A program made the translations under genes and the position numbers. Below are positions 60,778-64,000 of a stretch of DNA of 64,000 nucleotides, piece by piece. The stretch is from DATJKD01 sp963834855 (GTDB lineage: Bacteria > Pseudomonadota > Gammaproteobacteria > Steroidobacterales > Steroidobacteraceae), in NCBI GenBank assembly GCA_963834855.1, contig CAWIDH010000006.1, positions 1-64,000 of the forward strand, read 5' to 3'. Numbering within the stretch: position 1 is the stretch's first letter; each line of letters starts with the position of its first letter. The notes below the pieces were generated by a model, which was not told where the DNA came from, made no database searches, and saw only the letters and a list, made by a program, of their open reading frames with translations.

Positions 60778-60804
60778 TCCGGGGCTGCGTCCTCGAGCCC
60801 TGGA
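60778..60804 (+). terminator. Hairpin just after the motor operon
   Basis: Eight bases after the stop codon, TCCGGGGCT and AGCCCTGGA form a nine-pair stem (one G-U) around a nine-base loop. It lacks a T-run, so it is a weak or Rho-assisted terminator or a 3'-end stabiliser. The rest of 60805-60980 shows nothing coding. Confidence 0.4.
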
Positions 60805-60984
60805 TAAATGTCGACCAGTTCACGCGCTCCGGCGTAGCCGTTCCCGATCGTCCGGGTGCTCACGGCCTGAGTTGCACTCCCGATGCGCCATAACGAGGGC
60901 GCTGCGCTGCATTGAGTCAAACATCCGCGCTCGCGACGACCTCGTGTCGCGCAATGTGTGCGCCGGGTCACACCCGCAGTCCGC

Positions 60985-60990
60985 TATAGT
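60985..60990 (+). promoter_or_regulatory. -10 box candidate for the second riboswitch
   Basis: TATAGT ends about a dozen bases before the aptamer, as expected for a transcript starting at its edge. No good -35 lies 17 bases upstream (GC-rich), so an activator or alternative sigma factor may be needed. Confidence 0.4.
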
Positions 60991-61002
60991 CGCGCCGCGA
61001 TT

Positions 61003-61129
61003 CAGACAAGGGCAAAGCCATCGAAAGGTGGCGACGCAAAGTCTCCGGTCTAAAGGGCCACAAGCCCCAGGATAGCGGGACCGCCGGAATCCAGTCCGAC
61101 GCTCGGGCTGTCTCGGTGCACCTTGTCTG
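61003..61129 (+). promoter_or_regulatory. Cyclic di-GMP riboswitch (GEMM-I), copy B, with flanking complementary arms
   Basis: Aptamer about 61008-61088: GGGCAAAGCC, P2 capped by GAAA (61023-61026), core GACGCAAAG (61033-61041), P3 from TCCGGTCTAAAGGG, and GATAGCGGGACCGCC closing. The selectivity base is G, as for c-di-GMP. In addition CAGACAAGG (61003-61011) is perfectly complementary to CCTTGTCTG (61121-61129), nine pairs enclosing or competing with the aptamer; this is likely part of the expression platform. The next start codon (61166) lies 37 bases beyond. Confidence 0.93.
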
Positions 61130-61165
61130 CGGGATCGCGGAGTGAGTGCAGCGAGGACCCGACCG

Positions 61166-61696
61166 ATGCTTAGGACCTTCCGGACTGTCGTGCTCACCGT
61201 GCTGATCTGGGTCTGCTGCGGGCCGTCCTGGGCACTGGACAGCGACCGCGAGCAGATGAAGGGACTGGACGAGCAGGTCCAGGAGGTCAAGTCGGACGTC
61301 CTCGGCATCTCCGCCGAGTTGAGCCGGCTGGAGGAGAAGCTCCTCTACCCGTCCAACACCCAGGTCGCGGTCTTCATCGCCCTCGCCGAGGGCGATGCGA
61401 TGCGCCTGGATGCCGTGCAGATCCAGATCGACGGCCAGCTGGTCGCGCATTACATCTACAGCTTCAAGGAGCTGGATGCCCTGAAGAACGGCGGGGTGCA
61501 GCGCGTCTACGCCGGCAACGTCACCACGGGCGAGCACAAGATCGACGTTGCCGTCACCGGGAAGCTCCAGGGCGGCAGCGACTACCACCAGACCGGGAGC
61601 TTCGCCTTCCGCAAGGGCGTCGAGCCGAAGCTGGTCGGACTGACGCTCGCGGGACCCGACTCGGGCCGGCCCGCGATCGAGATCGGAGACTGGTAA
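61166..61696 (+). CDS. Exported coiled-coil/beta protein of a c-di-GMP-controlled operon, copy B
   Basis: 176 residues from the ATG at 61166 (GAGGA ten bases upstream); an in-frame GTG at 61142 is possible. Signal peptide ends CCGPSWALDSD. A short coiled coil (LDEQVQEVKSDVLGISAELS) is followed by LEEKLLYPSNTQVAVFIALA, HYIYSFKELDALKNGGVQRV and YAGNVTTGEHKIDVAVTG. Paralogue of the product at 51859-52416 in the same place relative to a riboswitch. The C-terminal ends differ. No named family recognised. Confidence 0.82.
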   Translation: MLRTFRTVVLTVLIWVCCGPSWALDSDREQMKGLDEQVQEVKSDVLGISAELSRLEEKLLYPSNTQVAVFIALAEGDAMRLDAVQIQIDGQLVAHYIYSFKELDALKNGGVQRVYAGNVTTGEHKIDVAVTGKLQGGSDYHQTGSFAFRKGVEPKLVGLTLAGPDSGRPAIEIGDW

Positions 61697-63629
61697 ATGC
61701 CTCGCCGGGCACCCGTGCGGTTGCTCGCCTTCGGTCTGGCTGCGTCGCTCGCGGCCGGGCCGTCCCCGGGCAGTGATCTGAAGGACCTCTACTTCGGGGA
61801 GGCGCTCTTTCACGCCGACCAGGGTCACTACTTCGACGCGCTGCAGCGCCTCGACACCGAGCTCGGCCAGTATCACGGGCTCGACGAGCCCCAGTACGAC
61901 TCGCTGCACTACCACATCGGCGCAGCGGAGTTCGACGTCGGTGACTTCGAGCTCAACTACCGCATGCACCATCGCGCCGGCCGCGCGATCCGTGCCGTGC
62001 TGGAAGGCAACGTCGACGAGGCCGTGCGCAACGAGGCGGCGTTCCGCCTGGCCCGCATTCACTTCCAGAAGGACCAGCCCGAGGACGCGCTGCACGCGCT
62101 GCAGAGGATCGAGGGCGAGGTGCCGGACGACGATTGCCGACGAGGTCGAGTTCCTGCGCGCCAACGTCTACATGGCGCTCGGGCGTCCCGCCGACGCCGT
62201 GGAGGTCCTGAGCCGTCTGCAGCGCGCGGAGAGCCTGACCGGTTTCGCGGCATACAACCTCGGGATCGCGCTGCTGCAGGATGGCCGGGCACCGGAGGCC
62301 ATCGAGCAGCTCGACCGCGCGGGACGAGTTGCGAGCGGCGAACGCGGAGCCGAGGCGATTCGCGACAAGGCGAACCTGATACTCGGAACGATGCTGTTCG
62401 AGTCGGCCGAGTATCAGCGCGCCTACCAGTCCCTCGACCGCGTGCGACTCGAAGGGCCGTTCTCAAACCAGGCGCTGCTGCGCGCGGGCTGGGCCGAAGT
62501 CTCGGCGGGGAACTTCGAACGCGCGCTCGTCCCCTGGAATATCCTCGCCAAGCGCGAAGTAACGGACGCCGCCGTTCAGGAGGCGTTGCTCGCCGCGCCG
62601 TTCGCCTACGGCAAGCTCGAGATACACGGCCGCGCGGCGCTCATGTACGGGCACGCTCTCGAGGCCTACACCAGCGAGCTCGACAGGGTCGACGCCTCGA
62701 TCGACAGCATCCGCAAGGGCAAGTTCCTGAAGGCGCTGCTGCGCGAGGAGCTCAAGCAGGACAGGGACTGGGTGATCCGGCTGCGCACACTGCCGGAGAC
62801 GCCCGAGACCTACTACCTGATGGCCCTGATGGCCTCGCACGACTTCCAGACGGCGCTCTCGAACTACCTCGATCTCGAGGACCTGCGCACGCGGCTGGTC
62901 TCGTGGCAGACGAACTTCGACGCCTTCGAGGACATGATCGAGCTTCGCAAACAGAACTATGACCCGCTGCTGCCCGAGGTCGACGCAGACTTCCGCGAGC
63001 TCGATTCGCAGATCCGCCTGCGCATGGAGCAGCGCGAGCACCTCGAGACGCGGCTGCAGGGCATGCTCACCGCGCCGCGCCCGGACCATCTCGCGACCGC
63101 GGACGAGCGGATCGTGTCCGAGCGCCTGGATCAGCTCGAGCAGCAACTCAGGAATCCCGCGAGTCCGGAGGAGCAGGCGCTGCAGCAGCGCATCGCTCGC
63201 GTCCGCGGCGCGCTCACCTGGCGCCTGCGGACGCAGTACCACGAGCGGCTGACCGAGGCGCACACGCATCTGAAGGAGCTGAACGTCGTCATCGCGGCGA
63301 TGACCGAGCGGTATCAGAGCCTCGTCAGGACCCGACAGGCCGCCACGCACAGCTACGTCGGCTACGACGTTCCGATCACCCAGCTGCGCCGGCGCGTCGG
63401 CGAGGCGCTGCAGAAGGTAGACCGTTTGATGGCGCGCCAGGGGCACCTGCTCGAGACCGTCGCCATCAACGAGCTCAAGGCCCGCCGCGAGCGACTCGAT
63501 ACCTACCAGGCCCAGGCCCGCTTCGCCGTCGCGGACAGCTACGACCGCGCGGCGCGGCTGCAGGCTGGCGATGTGCAGCCGGCCGATGCCCAGCCACCCG
63601 CCGCGCAACCCGCCGGGGTGCCGCAATGA
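61697..63629 (+). CDS. Large periplasmic TPR/coiled-coil protein, copy B (one frameshift)
   Basis: About 643 residues after mending; ATG at 61697 directly behind the preceding stop. Starts with a signal peptide and DLKDLYFGEALFHADQGHYF. Near 62130 the frame changes from GEVPDDD to one with IADEVEFLRANVYMALGRPA. TPR-like part: DRVRLEGPFSNQALLRAGWA, ALVPWNILAKREVTDAAVQE; helical C-terminal half with LDQLEQQLRNPASPEEQALQ and QYHERLTEAHTHLKELNVVI; Pro/Ala tail. Paralogous over its length to the product at 52454-54328. Overlaps the next start by three bases. Confidence 0.85.
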
Positions 63630-64000
63630 TGCAAGCACGTCGCCTGGCGTACGTCCTGGGGCCGGCCCTGCTGGTGGCCGCCTGCGCGGATCAGCCCGCG
63701 CGGGGCACGCTTGCACAGCTGCATGACGTTGCGCCCGACGTCGAGGAAGTGACAGTCGAGCAGGGCCTCGAGACGGCCATGCAGAGCTACCGGCGTTACC
63801 TCGAGGAAACGCCGCGGACCCAAATGACGCCCGAAGCCATGCGGCGCCTCGCGGACCTGCAGATCGAGAAGCAGTTCGGCATCCGTGGGGACGGTGAGAT
63901 CAAGGAAATGGCGGCGCCGGAGGAAGCCGACGCGGCGGTCGCGTCAACCGCGACGCCGGCCGCGACGGGTGTCGGAAGCCTTACCGAGTCGGACCGCGAC
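63626..64000 (+). CDS. TPR lipoprotein, N-terminal part (runs off window)
   Basis: At least 125 residues, open at the right edge. ATG at 63626 (a second ATG follows) overlaps the previous stop. Lipobox ALLVAAC gives a lipid-anchored protein. QGLETAMQSYRRYLEETPRT and PEAMRRLADLQIEKQFGI correspond to DTYREFLQIQ and ALRRLGDLRLAAAD near the start of the giant TPR protein at 54325, so this is that gene's counterpart in set B. If the set continues in parallel, further TPRs, and perhaps more motor genes, lie beyond. Confidence 0.82.
   Translation, partial: MMQARRLAYVLGPALLVAACADQPARGTLAQLHDVAPDVEEVTVEQGLETAMQSYRRYLEETPRTQMTPEAMRRLADLQIEKQFGIRGDGEIKEMAAPEEADAAVASTATPAATGVGSLTESDRD

Overview
The window is a high-GC (by eye about two-thirds G+C) chromosomal segment of a Gram-negative bacterium, most likely a gammaproteobacterium. 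The reasons are an aceK gene directly downstream of an NADP-type icd whose product keeps the phosphorylated Ser113, a REP-associated (RAYT) transposase with REP palindromes, TonB-dependent receptors, outer-membrane barrels, Tat and lipoprotein signals, and two GEMM-I (c-di-GMP) riboswitches. No rRNA, tRNA or CRISPR was seen. I cannot name the genus; an environmental, Steroidobacter/Nevskia-like lineage is only a guess.

Layout. 1-10.7 kb (minus strand): four recent paralogues of a membrane-anchored TolB/FlgO-like TPR protein, with a YtcJ-like amidohydrolase inside the array. 10.8-14.8 kb (plus): another TolB/TPR protein, an OsmC remnant and a Tat/lipoprotein-type berberine-bridge-like FAD oxidase. 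14.8-26.3 kb: a two-gene module (TolB/TPR protein divergent from a TonB-dependent receptor) present twice, with a RAYT gene and its paired REP palindromes between the copies. 26.4-29.5 kb: aceK and icd. 29.6-37.1 kb: sialidase-like lipoprotein, PAP2 phosphatase, agmatine deiminase, and a winged-helix/TolB/TPR regulator flanked by two paralogous small proteins of unknown function. 36.5-49.6 kb: an envelope cluster: ICMT-like methyltransferase, LPS-kinase-like protein, DUF3570/DUF4266/TlpA, two small outer-membrane barrels, and, across a divergent promoter with two matching dyad sites, four exported proteins (an HzsA-related propeller c-type cytochrome, a DUF1588-like cytochrome, a LamG/c-heme lipoprotein and a Tat-exported protein). 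49.7-51.1 kb: a methyltransferase.

51.1-64.0 kb is the most striking part. A c-di-GMP riboswitch precedes a tightly overlapping nine-gene operon: thioredoxin-like protein, small exported coiled-coil/beta protein, two large periplasmic TPR proteins, a small anchored protein, an ExbB/TolQ-type proton channel, two ExbD/TolR-type proteins, and a TonB/AgmX-like Pro-rich protein. A second c-di-GMP riboswitch follows at once and precedes a second set of the non-motor genes (paralogous coiled-coil/beta protein, TPR protein, TPR lipoprotein) that runs off the right edge. I read this as a proton-motive-force-driven trans-envelope machine, loosely like the Agl/Glt or Tol/TonB systems, with interchangeable periplasmic modules under second-messenger control.

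A caution for the whole window: about twenty genes or gene parts are split by one- or two-base frameshifts, including a core gene (aceK). Many of these probably reflect assembly or sequencing errors. Genes with one break are annotated as full-length CDS with the break noted; genes with several breaks are listed as pseudogenes, with the same caveat.
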